A stretch of DNA of 64,000 bases from Winogradskyella eckloniae (GCF_013249045.1 NZ_JABRWP010000005.1:1-64000); one strand, 5' to 3'. Shown: positions 36,019 through 45,097, numbered from the stretch's first letter. Program-made: numbers and translations. The notes: generated by a model from the sequence alone, not told the origin.

Positions 36019-37287
36019 TTATTGAATAATTGTACCTGACGGAATATGTGCATCTTTCTTAACGACAACAATGCCATCTTTCACAAAATAACTATCTGTT
36101 TCTTTATCTTTTAGTTTTTTTCCACCATTGATTCTTACATCATCACCTATTCTACAGTTTTTATCTAGAATCGCATTTTTTATAAAACAACGTTCTCCAA
36201 TACCCATAAAAGTACTAACGTTTTGCTCTTGCACTTCTTCTAAAGATTCATAACGACTATTACCCATCATATAACAATTAATAACCGTAGACTCAGCACC
36301 TATGCGTGATCGTATACCAATTACCGAACGTTCTATTTTGGCTGCATGAATTAAACAACCATCTGCAATCACAGTCCGATCTAATAACGTACCAGAGATT
36401 TTTGAGGTTGGTAATATTCTTGCATTTGTGTAAATACGTTTCTCATTGTCATACAAATTAAATTGAGGAATAGCATCTGTTAAACCTAAATTAGCTTCAA
36501 AAAATGAATCTATATTTCCTATGTCTGTCCAATAGCCTTCGTATTGATAACTTAAGGTTTTATGCTTACCAATGGCTCCTGGAATAATTTCCTTACCAAA
36601 ATCTACAGTTCCATCATCTTTCATTAACTTTACTAAAAGGTCTCTATTAAAAATATAAATTCCCATTGAGGCTAAATAATGTCTACCGCTATTTTTCATC
36701 TCATCACTTACGTTAGATGTCCAATCTGGCAATAACGACGCATCTGGTTTCTCTACAAACGACTTAATAATATTATTCTCATCTGTTTTCATAATACCAA
36801 ATGAGGTTGCGTCTTTAGCATCTACAGGATAAGTTGCGATAGAAATCTCAGCGCCACTTGCTTCATGAGCGTTAATCATTTCGTTAAAGTCCATTTGATA
36901 TAACTGGTCTCCAGATAAAATTAAAGCATATTCAAAATCATGTTGTAAGAAGTGATGCATACTTTGACGAACCGCATCTGCAGTGCCTTGAAACCACTCA
37001 CCACTATGTATAGTTTGTTCTGCTGCTAAAACATCTACAAAAGCAGAACTAAAGAAACTAAAGTGATACGTATTCTTTATATGTTTATTTAATGATGCCG
37101 AATTAAACTGCGTCAATACAAACATTCTTTTTATATCTGAATTGATACAATTTGAAATTGGAATATCTACTAATCTGTATTTACCAGCAATTGGTACTGC
37201 TGGTTTAGAGCGGTTTTCTGTTAAAGGATATAATCTTGATCCTTGGCCTCCTCCAAGAATTATGCTTAGTACTTTATCGTTAATCAT
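36019..37287 (-). CDS. glgC: Glucose-1-phosphate adenylyltransferase
   Basis: The enzyme makes ADP-glucose from ATP and glucose-1-phosphate. The 422-residue length is normal. The nucleotide loop G-G-G-Q-G-S-R-L-Y-P-L-T and S-K-P-A-V-P lie at the N-terminus. The sugar-binding E-G-Y-W-T-D-I-G and the C-terminal left-handed beta-helix (with the G-I-R-S-R-I-G-A-E segment) follow. Its ATG overlaps the glgA stop by one base (TAATG), indicating translational coupling. Confidence 0.96.
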   Translation of the reverse strand: MINDKVLSIILGGGQGSRLYPLTENRSKPAVPIAGKYRLVDIPISNCINSDIKRMFVLTQFNSASLNKHIKNTYHFSFFSSAFVDVLAAEQTIHSGEWFQGTADAVRQSMHHFLQHDFEYALILSGDQLYQMDFNEMINAHEASGAEISIATYPVDAKDATSFGIMKTDENNIIKSFVEKPDASLLPDWTSNVSDEMKNSGRHYLASMGIYIFNRDLLVKLMKDDGTVDFGKEIIPGAIGKHKTLSYQYEGYWTDIGNIDSFFEANLGLTDAIPQFNLYDNEKRIYTNARILPTSKISGTLLDRTVIADGCLIHAAKIERSVIGIRSRIGAESTVINCYMMGNSRYESLEEVQEQNVSTFMGIGERCFIKNAILDKNCRIGDDVRINGGKKLKDKETDSYFVKDGIVVVKKDAHIPSGTIIQ

Positions 37288-38495
37288 TATTTTGTTATTA
37301 GAGATTTATATATCGTTTCAGTTTGTTTTGCAATTGCGGTCCAATCGAAGAAATCTTCTACACGTTTTCTTCCATTTTTCGCCATTGTTCGTTGTAATTC
37401 TTTATCGCTTATTACCGTGTTAATGCCATTTGCTAAGTCCCTAGAAAACTGATCTGGATTTACAGGCTCAAATGGTGCACTTTTTTGTTGTTCTAATGCA
37501 ATTAATAATCCCGTTTCTCCTTCTACTACAACTTCTTTAATACCACCAACAGCACTAGCGACAACAGCGGTTTCACATGCCATAGCTTCAATGTTAATTA
37601 TTCCAAATGGCTCGTAAATAGATGGACAACAAAACACATCTGCATGAGAGTATAATTGTATAACATCTTTCTTATCTAGCATTTTATCTATCCAAACAAT
37701 ATTATCTCGAGTTTGAGATGCTAAATCTACAGCAGCCTTCATTTCTTGGCCAATTTCTGGCGTATCTGGTGCACCAGCACATAAAATAACTTGTGTATCT
37801 TTATCTATATATTTAATCGCATTGACTAAGTGAATTATACCTTTCTGCCGTGTAATCCTTCCTACAAATAACACATAGGGTTTATTTTTATCTATACCAT
37901 AGGCTTCTAAAACTGTCGTATCCTCAACTACTACATATTCTTTAAGATCTATGCCATTATAAACCACTTCTATTTTACTTTCATCTACATCAAAATGATT
38001 AAGCACATCGACTTTTGTTTCTTCAGAAACCGCAATTAAACAATCTGCCATTTCTATTGCTGTTTTCTCAATCCAAGACGAGGCATCGTAACCTCTACCT
38101 AATTGCTCGCGTTTCCATGGTCGTAAAGGCTCTAAAGAGTGTGTTGTTACCACTAACGGAATGCCATAACACAATTTAGCCATAATACCAGCAAAATGAG
38201 AATACCAAGTATGACAATGTACAATATCTGCATCTATAGGATTGGCGTTCATTAAAAGCCCAGTACTTAAAGTTTTAAACACAGCTTTTAATTTATCATC
38301 AGCACCATCAAAATCTGAATTATCAAAAGGAAATCCTTTTACACTTAAGTTATTAGCCTTAACATCTTGATCTCCAAAGGCTCTTACTTCCATTTCCATA
38401 AGCTTTGAGAGCTCGCCTGCTAAATATTCAACATGTACTCCAGCGCCACCATAAACATAGGGTGGGAATTCTCGTGTAAAAAAAAGTGCTTTCAT
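37287..38495 (-). CDS. glgA: GT4 glycogen synthase of the actinobacterial GlgA/GlgM type
   Basis: From the ATG at 38495 the product has 402 residues, shorter than E. coli GlgA (GT5, ~477). It begins T-R-E-F-P-P-Y-V-Y-G-G-A-G-V-H-V, like mycobacterial GlgM and corynebacterial GlgA of family GT4. The GT-B donor site appears as V-G-R-I-T-R-Q-K-G and P-S-I-Y-E-P-F-G-I-I-N-I-E-A-M. The mycobacterial relative joins ADP-glucose to glucose-1-phosphate to give maltose-1-phosphate, so the same is likely here, feeding GlgE. An upstream in-frame ATG at 38552 would add 19 poorly fitting residues. Confidence 0.88.
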   Translation of the reverse strand: MKALFFTREFPPYVYGGAGVHVEYLAGELSKLMEMEVRAFGDQDVKANNLSVKGFPFDNSDFDGADDKLKAVFKTLSTGLLMNANPIDADIVHCHTWYSHFAGIMAKLCYGIPLVVTTHSLEPLRPWKREQLGRGYDASSWIEKTAIEMADCLIAVSEETKVDVLNHFDVDESKIEVVYNGIDLKEYVVVEDTTVLEAYGIDKNKPYVLFVGRITRQKGIIHLVNAIKYIDKDTQVILCAGAPDTPEIGQEMKAAVDLASQTRDNIVWIDKMLDKKDVIQLYSHADVFCCPSIYEPFGIINIEAMACETAVVASAVGGIKEVVVEGETGLLIALEQQKSAPFEPVNPDQFSRDLANGINTVISDKELQRTMAKNGRKRVEDFFDWTAIAKQTETIYKSLITK

Positions 38496-38736
38496 TAAAT
38501 AAATTGTAAGTTTAAGGTTAGTTTTAAGACTAAAAAAAAAAGTGAATTTCAACTTTTCTATTTAGACTATCAATTTACAATTAAATATTAATATGTTAAT
38601 TTAAAAGTGAAATTATTTCAATAAAAATAAATTTTAACACTGTTTACAGCAGAATACGCAGAAAAAACAGTTATAAGATTATTAAGTATTAACAAAAACA
38701 CCTAATTTTTAACGAATCTATAATTTAAAAAACACT

Positions 38737-39222
38737 ATGAAAACAGCACTTCCATTTATTATCATCTGCTTTCTTTTTAGCTGTAATTCTTCGGCTCAAA
38801 AAAAGGAAAAGAAAGAAGAAACTTTTGAAATCACAAAAACTGAGTCTGAATGGAAAGACATTCTTACTAAGGAGCAATACTATATTTTACGCGAAGCCGG
38901 AACAGAACGTCCATTTTCTAGCCCATTAAATAAAAACTACAAAAAAGGTGTCTACCATTGTGCTGCCTGTGATACGCCTTTATTTAAAAGTGAACATAAA
39001 TTTGACTCTGGTACAGGCTGGCCAAGTTTTGACAGAGAAATTGAAGGCAATGTTGCTTATGGCACAGACACAAAGATAGGATACACAAGAGATGAAGAAC
39101 ATTGCGCGACTTGTGGAGGTCATTTAGGACATGTGTTTAACGATGGCCCTAAAGAAACAACAGGAAAACGTCATTGCATTAATGGTCTTGCTTTAAAATT
39201 TGTAGCTTCAGACGAAGAATAA
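38737..39222 (+). CDS. msrB: Peptide-methionine (R)-S-oxide reductase, lipoprotein form
   Basis: The 161-residue product reduces methionine-R-sulfoxide in proteins. It has a lipoprotein leader (I-I-C-F-L-F-S-C-N-S-S), so it acts outside the cytoplasm. The zinc-site cysteines are in C-A-A-C-D and C-A-T-C-G-G-H, the catalytic Cys is in K-R-H-C-I-N-G, and D-S-G-T-G-W-P-S-F is the family motif. No msrA is adjacent. It lies divergent from glgA and is monocistronic. Confidence 0.93.
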   Translation: MKTALPFIIICFLFSCNSSAQKKEKKEETFEITKTESEWKDILTKEQYYILREAGTERPFSSPLNKNYKKGVYHCAACDTPLFKSEHKFDSGTGWPSFDREIEGNVAYGTDTKIGYTRDEEHCATCGGHLGHVFNDGPKETTGKRHCINGLALKFVASDEE

Positions 39223-39318
39223 ACACACTTCTTCACCAAAATTAATTACTTGAAAACATTGTACTTCGTTTAAAATTAAAATTTGAATTATTACTTTTAA
39301 AGTTAGCAATTCAATTTT

Positions 39319-39873
39319 ATGGAACAATCGTATTTAACAAGCGTAATTAAACAATTTGAATATTACAAAAGTCTTGGAGACAAAACATTAGAACAACTCT
39401 CAATAACAGCGTTAAAAACAGAACTTGAGCCCGACTCTAATTCAATAGCGATAATTGTAAAACATTTAGCAGGTAATATGCATAGCCGATGGACTAACTT
39501 TTTAACCGAAGATGGCGAAAAATCATGGCGAAATAGAGACGATGAATTTATTGATAACTATGGCTCAAAACAAGAACTAATTGAAGCATGGAACACAGGC
39601 TGGCAGTGCCTACTTTCCACAATTAAAAATCTAAACAACAAAGACCTAGAATCCGTTATCTTCATTAGAAATGAAGGTCATACAGTGACAGAAGCTATTA
39701 ATAGACAGATGATGCATTATGCGTATCATGTCGGTCAAATTGTATTTATTGGCAAACTCATTAAAGGTAAAAATTGGACTTCCTTATCAATACCAAAAGG
39801 AAATTCACAGGTTTATAATGACGTAAAATTTAGCCAAGCCAAGTCTTTAAAACATTTTACGGACGACAGCTAA
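39319..39873 (+). CDS. DinB-like DUF1572 family protein
   Basis: The 184-residue cytoplasmic protein is predicted to form a four-helix DinB bundle. The metal-site histidines are likely those in K-H-L-A-G-N-M-H and in Q-M-M-H-Y-A-Y-H-V-G-Q-I, which is a strong family motif. DinB-like proteins include thiol-dependent transferases, but DUF1572 members are mostly uncharacterised. It lies between msrB and lpdA without a clear operon link. Confidence 0.85.
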   Translation: MEQSYLTSVIKQFEYYKSLGDKTLEQLSITALKTELEPDSNSIAIIVKHLAGNMHSRWTNFLTEDGEKSWRNRDDEFIDNYGSKQELIEAWNTGWQCLLSTIKNLNNKDLESVIFIRNEGHTVTEAINRQMMHYAYHVGQIVFIGKLIKGKNWTSLSIPKGNSQVYNDVKFSQAKSLKHFTDDS

Positions 39874-39940
39874 AAATTTTTGAAAGACTTGGCTTATTAA
39901 GGTCATTAATTAATTCATTCTATTATTTTTTGAATTAGAA

Positions 39941-39974
39941 TTTGCTATAAAGTTTTGGGAATTTCATATTTTTG
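39941..39974 (+). promoter_or_regulatory. Candidate lpdA promoter
   Basis: TTTG at 39941-39944 and TATTTTTG at 39967-39974 are spaced 22 bases apart, slightly longer than the usual 18-20. The lpdA start is 33 bases downstream. Confidence 0.4.
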
Positions 39975-40007
39975 TAATTCATAGAACTAAAATAAAAAAA
40001 CTTATCC

Positions 40008-41384
40008 ATGAGTAAATACGATATTATAGTATTAGGAAGTGGTCCTGGAGGCTACGTAACTGCAATTAGAGCATCACAATTAGGATTTAAAACAGCTGTT
40101 GTAGAAAAAGAAAACCTAGGTGGTGTTTGTTTAAATTGGGGATGTATCCCAACTAAAGCGCTATTAAAGTCTGCTCAAGTTTTTGAATACCTAAAACATG
40201 CTGAAGATTACGGTTTAAAAGTAAAAGATTATGAACATGATTTTGATGCTGTTGTAAAACGTAGTCGTGGCGTTGCTGAAGGCATGAGTGGAGGTGTTAA
40301 GTTTTTAATGAAAAAAAATAAAATCGATGTTATTGAAGGTTTTGGCAAGCTTAAAACCGGAAAGAAAATCGATGTAGACGGTAAAGAATATTCTGCCGAT
40401 CATATTATAATTGCTACAGGTGCACGCTCTAGAGAACTGCCAAGTTTACCTCAAGATGGTAAAAAAGTTATTGGTTATAGACAAGCTATGTCATTAAAAA
40501 AACAACCAAAGAAAATGATAGTTGTTGGCTCTGGTGCTATTGGTGTAGAGTTCGCTTATTTTTATAATTCAATGGGCACTGAGGTTACTATTGTAGAATA
40601 TTTAGATAAAATTGTACCAGTAGAAGACGATGACGTGTCTAAACAATTAGAACGTAGTTTTAAGAAATCTGGCATAAAAATAATGACTTCTTCTGAAGTT
40701 ACTTCTGTAGATACATCTGGAAAAGGTGTTAAGGCTACAGTAAAAACTAAAAAAGGAGAAGAAATATTAGAAGCTGACTTAGTATTATCTGCTGTTGGTA
40801 TAAAATCTAATATTGAAAATATAGGATTAGAAGATGTAGGTATTGTTGTTGATAGAGATAAAATCTTAGTTAATGATTTTTACCAAACTAACATACCTGG
40901 TTACTATGCTATTGGTGATGTAACGCCAGGACAAGCTTTAGCGCATGTTGCTTCTGCTGAAGGTATTTTATGTGTAGAAAAAATTGCAGGACAACATGTA
41001 GACAAATTAGACTACGGTAATATTCCTGGCTGTACATATTGTTCTCCTGAAATTGCTAGTGTAGGATTAACCGAAGCACAAGCAAAAGCAAAAGGACTAG
41101 ACGTTAAGATTGGTAAATTCCCATTCTCTGCATCTGGTAAAGCAAGTGCAAGTGGCGCAAAAGATGGTTTTGTAAAAGTAATTTTTGATGCGAAATATGG
41201 TGAATGGCTAGGATGCCACATGATTGGTGCAGGCGTTACTGATATGATTGCAGAAGCTGTGTTAGGTAGAAAATTAGAAACTACTGGTCACGAAGTTCTA
41301 AAAGCAGTTCACCCTCACCCTACAATGAGTGAAGCGGTAATGGAAGCTGTTGCAGATGCTTATGACGAAGTGATACATTTATAA
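40008..41384 (+). CDS. lpdA: Dihydrolipoyl dehydrogenase
   Basis: This flavoenzyme (E3) reoxidises dihydrolipoamide in 2-oxo-acid dehydrogenase complexes using NAD. The 458 residues show the FAD loop V-L-G-S-G-P-G-G-Y, the redox disulfide G-G-V-C-L-N-W-G-C-I-P-T-K, the NAD loop V-V-G-S-G-A-I-G-V-E-F and the catalytic C-terminal H-P-H-P-T-M-S-E. It is monocistronic here; no E1 or E2 genes are adjacent. Confidence 0.97.
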   Translation: MSKYDIIVLGSGPGGYVTAIRASQLGFKTAVVEKENLGGVCLNWGCIPTKALLKSAQVFEYLKHAEDYGLKVKDYEHDFDAVVKRSRGVAEGMSGGVKFLMKKNKIDVIEGFGKLKTGKKIDVDGKEYSADHIIIATGARSRELPSLPQDGKKVIGYRQAMSLKKQPKKMIVVGSGAIGVEFAYFYNSMGTEVTIVEYLDKIVPVEDDDVSKQLERSFKKSGIKIMTSSEVTSVDTSGKGVKATVKTKKGEEILEADLVLSAVGIKSNIENIGLEDVGIVVDRDKILVNDFYQTNIPGYYAIGDVTPGQALAHVASAEGILCVEKIAGQHVDKLDYGNIPGCTYCSPEIASVGLTEAQAKAKGLDVKIGKFPFSASGKASASGAKDGFVKVIFDAKYGEWLGCHMIGAGVTDMIAEAVLGRKLETTGHEVLKAVHPHPTMSEAVMEAVADAYDEVIHL

Positions 41385-41409
41385 ATAAAATTTATAAGTC
41401 TAAATACAA

Positions 41410-41442
41410 AAAATGCGATTCAGAAATGAATCGCATTTTTTT
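41410..41442 (+). terminator. Bidirectional terminator after lpdA
   Basis: An 11-bp stem (AAAATGCGATT with AATCGCATTTT) around an 8-base loop is flanked by A- and T-runs. It lies between the converging lpdA and outer-membrane barrel genes and can serve both. Confidence 0.83.
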
Positions 41443-41465
41443 ATAATAACAATTATATATGCTAC

Positions 41466-41948
41466 TTATAATTTTAACCCAATACCTAAAAACACACCAT
41501 TTGGAGATATCTCTTGAAAACCAATAACATATTTCATATGTATGTCTAAATCTGAAAATATATTATAAGACAATCCTAAATCAGCTCTCACTTTTAGTTT
41601 AGCATTAAAAAAATCAAAAAAGTAATTTAAACTTGGTCCAACAAGAATATGAAAATCTTTTGCTGCACGATATTTTAGATATATCGGCGCATTTATAAAT
41701 TTAAAGTCATTAAGACCTATATAAAGTAATTCTATTTGTAAATTGAAGGTCTCATCTACTTCAAAGTCGAGAAACACGCCTCCATAATAGCCTGTTTCTG
41801 CTGAAGAGAAGTTTCCAAAGCCACCAGTGTCCGTTTTAAAAAACGTTTTATTTAGTCCGCCTTTAACACCAAAATCAGATTGCGCCAATGATGTTAAAGA
41901 ACCACCAATGGCAAACACCACAACTAGTATTTTAATTAGAGATTTCAT
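41466..41948 (-). CDS. Small outer-membrane beta-barrel protein
   Basis: The 160-residue product has a signal peptide (ending T-S-L-A-Q-S) and alternating-hydrophobicity strands ending V-F-L-G-I-G-L-K-L, typical of small OMP_b-brl proteins of Bacteroidota. The opening D-F-G-V-K-G-G-L-N is a common start of this family. It follows aroQ by 15 bases, so the two are probably on one transcript despite unrelated roles. Confidence 0.78.
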   Translation of the reverse strand: MKSLIKILVVVFAIGGSLTSLAQSDFGVKGGLNKTFFKTDTGGFGNFSSAETGYYGGVFLDFEVDETFNLQIELLYIGLNDFKFINAPIYLKYRAAKDFHILVGPSLNYFFDFFNAKLKVRADLGLSYNIFSDLDIHMKYVIGFQEISPNGVFLGIGLKL

Positions 41949-41963
41949 TTAAAATCAATGACA

Positions 41964-42380
41964 TTACCAAAAACTCTCTATTGCTAAATCATAGCTTTGC
42001 ATTCCAAATCCTAAAATAACGCCTTTAGCATTAGGAGAGATATAAGATTGGTGCCTAAAGTCTTCTCTAGAAAACGTATTAGAAATATGCACTTCTACAA
42101 CTGGAGTTGAGATTGCTTTTATAGCATCACCAATACCAACTGATGTATGCGTGTACGCTGCAGCATTTAAAATGATACCATCAAAACTAAACCCTACATC
42201 TTGTAGCTTTCCAATAAGCTCTCCTTCAATATTAGATTGAAAATAATGCAGTTCTATATTCGCGTATTTTTGCTTTAAAATTTCAAGGTAATCTTCAAAG
42301 GTCTGATGCCCATAAATTTCGGGTTCACGCTTCCCTAATAAGTTCAAATTAGGGCCATTAATAATTATAAGTTTTTTCAT
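41964..42380 (-). CDS. aroQ: Type II 3-dehydroquinate dehydratase
   Basis: The enzyme catalyses the third shikimate step. The ATG at 42380 gives 138 residues, starting at the family motif I-I-N-G-P-N-L-N-L-L-G-K-R-E-P-E-I-Y-G. H-Y-F-Q-S-N-I-E-G and I-I-L-N-A-A-A-Y-T-H-T-S are active-site segments, and V-E-V-H-I-S-N is the late motif. An upstream in-frame ATG at 42410 would add ten non-conserved residues. Confidence 0.95.
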   Translation of the reverse strand: MKKLIIINGPNLNLLGKREPEIYGHQTFEDYLEILKQKYANIELHYFQSNIEGELIGKLQDVGFSFDGIILNAAAYTHTSVGIGDAIKAISTPVVEVHISNTFSREDFRHQSYISPNAKGVILGFGMQSYDLAIESFW

Positions 42381-42498
42381 ATAAAAAGAAAATAACAATC
42401 TATAAATCAAGAAGTAACAAACAACTTGTAACCTAACTGTTTTTTATAAACAATCAAAAATAATACTTAAAAAAGAATTATATTTTCTTGATAAAAAC

Positions 42499-42528
42499 CT
42501 TGCTTCTATAGAATATATTTTATCTTTG
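42499..42528 (+). promoter_or_regulatory. Candidate promoter of the TRL-like lipoprotein gene
   Basis: CTTG (42499-42502) and TATCTTTG (42521-42528) are 18 bases apart, a full match to the Bacteroidota pattern. The start codon is 25 bases downstream. Confidence 0.6.
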
Positions 42529-42553
42529 AAATCTAATCAAATTAATTATAATT

Positions 42554-42838
42554 ATGAAAAAAAACTTATTAAAAGGTGCTTTCGTAGCATTCGCAGCATT
42601 ATCATTAACTGCATGTTCAATCACAATGCCAGTAACTGCAACTAGCAACCCTGTAGGTTCTAAAGTAGGTACTTCTACTGCAACTGTAATTTTAGGTGTT
42701 TTCGCTTTTGATGAAGACGCAAGTATCAGAACTGCAGCTAAGCAAGGTGGTATTACTAAAATTTCTACTGTTGATATTAAAACGACTACAGTTCTAGGTA
42801 TTTACGGTACTTACGAAACTATTGTAACTGGTGAATAA
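42554..42838 (+). CDS. TRL-like family lipoprotein
   Basis: The 94-residue product has a lipoprotein leader (A-A-L-S-L-T-A-C-S-I). The mature part has the TRL-like signature: P-V-T-A-T-S-N-P-V-G-S-K-V-G, I-L-G-V-F, then A-S-I-R-T-A-A-K-Q-G-G-I-T-K-I-S-T-V-D. The function of this family is unknown. A strong terminator lies 21 bases after the stop and overlaps the start of the next gene. Confidence 0.82.
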   Translation: MKKNLLKGAFVAFAALSLTACSITMPVTATSNPVGSKVGTSTATVILGVFAFDEDASIRTAAKQGGITKISTVDIKTTTVLGIYGTYETIVTGE

Positions 42839-42857
42839 TATCAATTACATAAAAAAA

Positions 42858-43310
42858 ATGGGTAAAGTAACTTTACCCGTTTTTTTTTACTTCTTTTTTA
42901 GCTGTGGAAATGTTTCGCAAAAAGAGATTTCTTTGTTTGACGGTCATTTATATGTGTTAAAATCGGGTGAACAAGAAATTAATAAAACAGCAGTAGAAGT
43001 TAAAGCGTCTGATGAATTAAAAAGCATATTTAACAAAAGCAATTTAATTTTATTTAAAGCAATTAAACACAAAGACTACAGCACGTATCTTTATATAGAT
43101 TTAGATTCTTCTATAGTAAAAGAAAATAGCTACAAGACTAAACACATTGCTAATAATACTGTTATACTCTACCAACATATGGTAGATTCACTAAGTGAAA
43201 TCACTGGCATAACTTATTTAAAAAACAATAAATTTGAGAATAGATTTTCTAAAGACTCTATTGCACATCAAAGATTTATTATTTCAAACGAAACACATGT
43301 TCAAGATTAA
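42858..43310 (+). CDS. Lipoprotein of unknown function, start within a terminator hairpin
   Basis: From the ATG at 42858 the product has 150 residues with a short leader, V-F-F-Y-F-F-F-S-C-G. A GTG at 42831 would extend it upstream, overlapping the TRL gene. The mature protein has no recognised domain. Codons 1-10 coincide with a terminator-like hairpin and its T-run. It overlaps the following lipoprotein gene by 14 bases. Confidence 0.65.
   Translation: MGKVTLPVFFYFFFSCGNVSQKEISLFDGHLYVLKSGEQEINKTAVEVKASDELKSIFNKSNLILFKAIKHKDYSTYLYIDLDSSIVKENSYKTKHIANNTVILYQHMVDSLSEITGITYLKNNKFENRFSKDSIAHQRFIISNETHVQD
42860..42888 (+). terminator. Terminator overlapping the start of the downstream lipoprotein gene
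   Basis: Stem GGGTAAAG (42860-42867) pairs with CTTTACCC (42871-42878) around a 3-base loop, followed by G and nine T. It is a textbook intrinsic terminator for the TRL gene, but lies inside the first codons of the next gene. Confidence 0.75.
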
Positions 43311-43839
43311 AAAAGTTCCTTACCTTATACTTATTTCTATATTCACAATTAGCTTTTACAATTGTGGTATAGTGAAACCTAAATCTACAGGGAAAATATC
43401 TAAATACGTTGAAGACTTTTTCTTAGGTGATGGTAAAATGCAATATTTTGTTCAGCCTTTAGACTATAGTAGCACCTTAGGTGAGGATGCCACTTTAGAT
43501 GCAACATTTAGAAGAGCCGATAAAAAAAATGACTCCGTAACGGTAAACTTTTCGGTATTACTAAAAACCAATAGCAACATTAATACGGTTCTCATTAACA
43601 GCATTGATGGTGAATATACAACTAGTTCAGTAAGTACTTTTTACATGAATAAAGAAGAAAGTCTCATTTTACATAGAGCCAGTATTAAACTACCTTACAA
43701 CGCTTACCAACAGCATTTACTCAAAGAAAATCATACTATTACTGTAACTTCCGAAGATGATACAGCAACCATTACGCCTACCAATAAATCTAATCAAAAA
43801 CTAGAAAGCATCATTGCCATCTTAAGTGATTTGTTATAA
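43297..43839 (+). CDS. Lipoprotein of unknown function
   Basis: From the ATG at 43297 the product has 180 residues with a leader ending S-F-Y-N-C-G-I-V. An upstream in-frame ATG at 43234 would place a charged stretch ahead of the leader. The mature part is rich in beta-strand-like Thr/Ser/Asn segments and not recognised. Its start overlaps the preceding lipoprotein gene by 14 bases, so the pair is likely coupled and may act together in the envelope. Confidence 0.65.
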   Translation: MFKIKKVPYLILISIFTISFYNCGIVKPKSTGKISKYVEDFFLGDGKMQYFVQPLDYSSTLGEDATLDATFRRADKKNDSVTVNFSVLLKTNSNINTVLINSIDGEYTTSSVSTFYMNKEESLILHRASIKLPYNAYQQHLLKENHTITVTSEDDTATITPTNKSNQKLESIIAILSDLL

Positions 43840-44122
43840 CATTATACAGTTTATCCATAACGAGTGTCATCACAATTTAAGCTGTAAATTATATTTTAGA
43901 CCTTGGGTTTCAACCAAAATGCTATCCTTAAATTAAAGCTATGGTTTTAATCTAAGTGTGCACATATTCTATCCTCACCATTAAACTTTCAAGATTAGAT
44001 TTTAAACATAACTCACTTACCCAAACAGGCTACCACGACTTCATAAGTCTATTTTCTTTGTTAAAAAAGAAATTGACTTTAGTAATAATGCGACTTCTGC
44101 GATATAATTCTTAACTTTCATT

Positions 44123-45031
44123 ATGAAATGGAAACACGCAATCGCAGACTATAAGCATTACCTACAAATAGAACGTGGTTTATCAAAAAATTCTATTGAG
44201 AATTATTGCTATGATATAAAGAAACTTCTTGCTTATTTAGAAGAAAACACCATAAAAGAAACACCTTTAACAATTGATAAAAACGTTGTAAAAGACTTTA
44301 TTTATCATGTTTCAAAATCTATTAATCCGCGCTCTCAAGCGCGTCTTATCTCAGGATTACGGAATTTTTTTGACTATCTCATTTTTGAAAATCACAGAAC
44401 AACCAATCCATTAGAGCTTATTGAATCACCTAGAATTGGTAGAAAATTACCAGACACGCTTTCTATTGAAGATATTGACCGATTAATAAGCGCCATTGAT
44501 CTTAGCTACCAATATAACGGTGTAAATCTAGGTGAACGCAACAGAGCTATTTTAGAAACTTTATATAGTTGTGGCTTAAGAGTTAGTGAGCTTATTGAGT
44601 TAAAAATTTCGGATTTATTTTTTGAAGAAGGTTTTATAAAAGTTACTGGAAAAGGAGACAAACAGCGATTTGTTCCTATTGGTGTTTCGACCATAAACTT
44701 AATTAATATTTGGATATCTATAAGAACCCATATCGATGTACAACCAAATTCAAAAGATATTCTCTTTTTAAATTTTAAAGGAAAAAAACTAACACGAGCA
44801 ATGATTTTCACTATTATAAAGAAATTAGTGGACGCCATTGGTTTAAAAAAATCAATATCGCCACATACGTTTAGACATTCATTTGCCACACATCTCTTAG
44901 AAAATGGAGCTGACCTTAGATCTATACAAATGATGCTTGGGCACGAAAGCATTACTACCACAGAAATCTATATGCATGTCGATAGGTCACATCTTAGTGA
45001 AGTGTTAAACAAATTTCATCCAAGAAAATAA
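44123..45031 (+). CDS. xerD: Site-specific tyrosine recombinase XerD/XerC
   Basis: The 302-residue protein has the N-terminal SAM-like core-binding domain (Y-L-Q-I-E-R-G-L-S-K-N-S-I-E-N-Y) and the catalytic domain. The first catalytic Arg is in C-G-L-R-V-S-E-L, H-x-x-R is in H-T-F-R-H-S-F-A-T-H-L-L, and the nucleophilic Tyr is in E-I-Y-M-H-V. XerC and XerD resolve chromosome dimers at dif. There is no integrase-associated att repeat or phage gene, and the sequence is the housekeeping type. Confidence 0.92.
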   Translation: MKWKHAIADYKHYLQIERGLSKNSIENYCYDIKKLLAYLEENTIKETPLTIDKNVVKDFIYHVSKSINPRSQARLISGLRNFFDYLIFENHRTTNPLELIESPRIGRKLPDTLSIEDIDRLISAIDLSYQYNGVNLGERNRAILETLYSCGLRVSELIELKISDLFFEEGFIKVTGKGDKQRFVPIGVSTINLINIWISIRTHIDVQPNSKDILFLNFKGKKLTRAMIFTIIKKLVDAIGLKKSISPHTFRHSFATHLLENGADLRSIQMMLGHESITTTEIYMHVDRSHLSEVLNKFHPRK

Positions 45032-45097
45032 TTTTAATTGCGTAATTTAACAGTGACAAATACAGACTAACAGTGTCTTAGTACAAAGGAAAAAAAT

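Noticed and set aside
44123-45031. Tyrosine recombinase as a mobile-element integrase
   Set aside because: The sequence matches housekeeping XerD/XerC, and there are no att repeats, tRNA target or phage genes around it.
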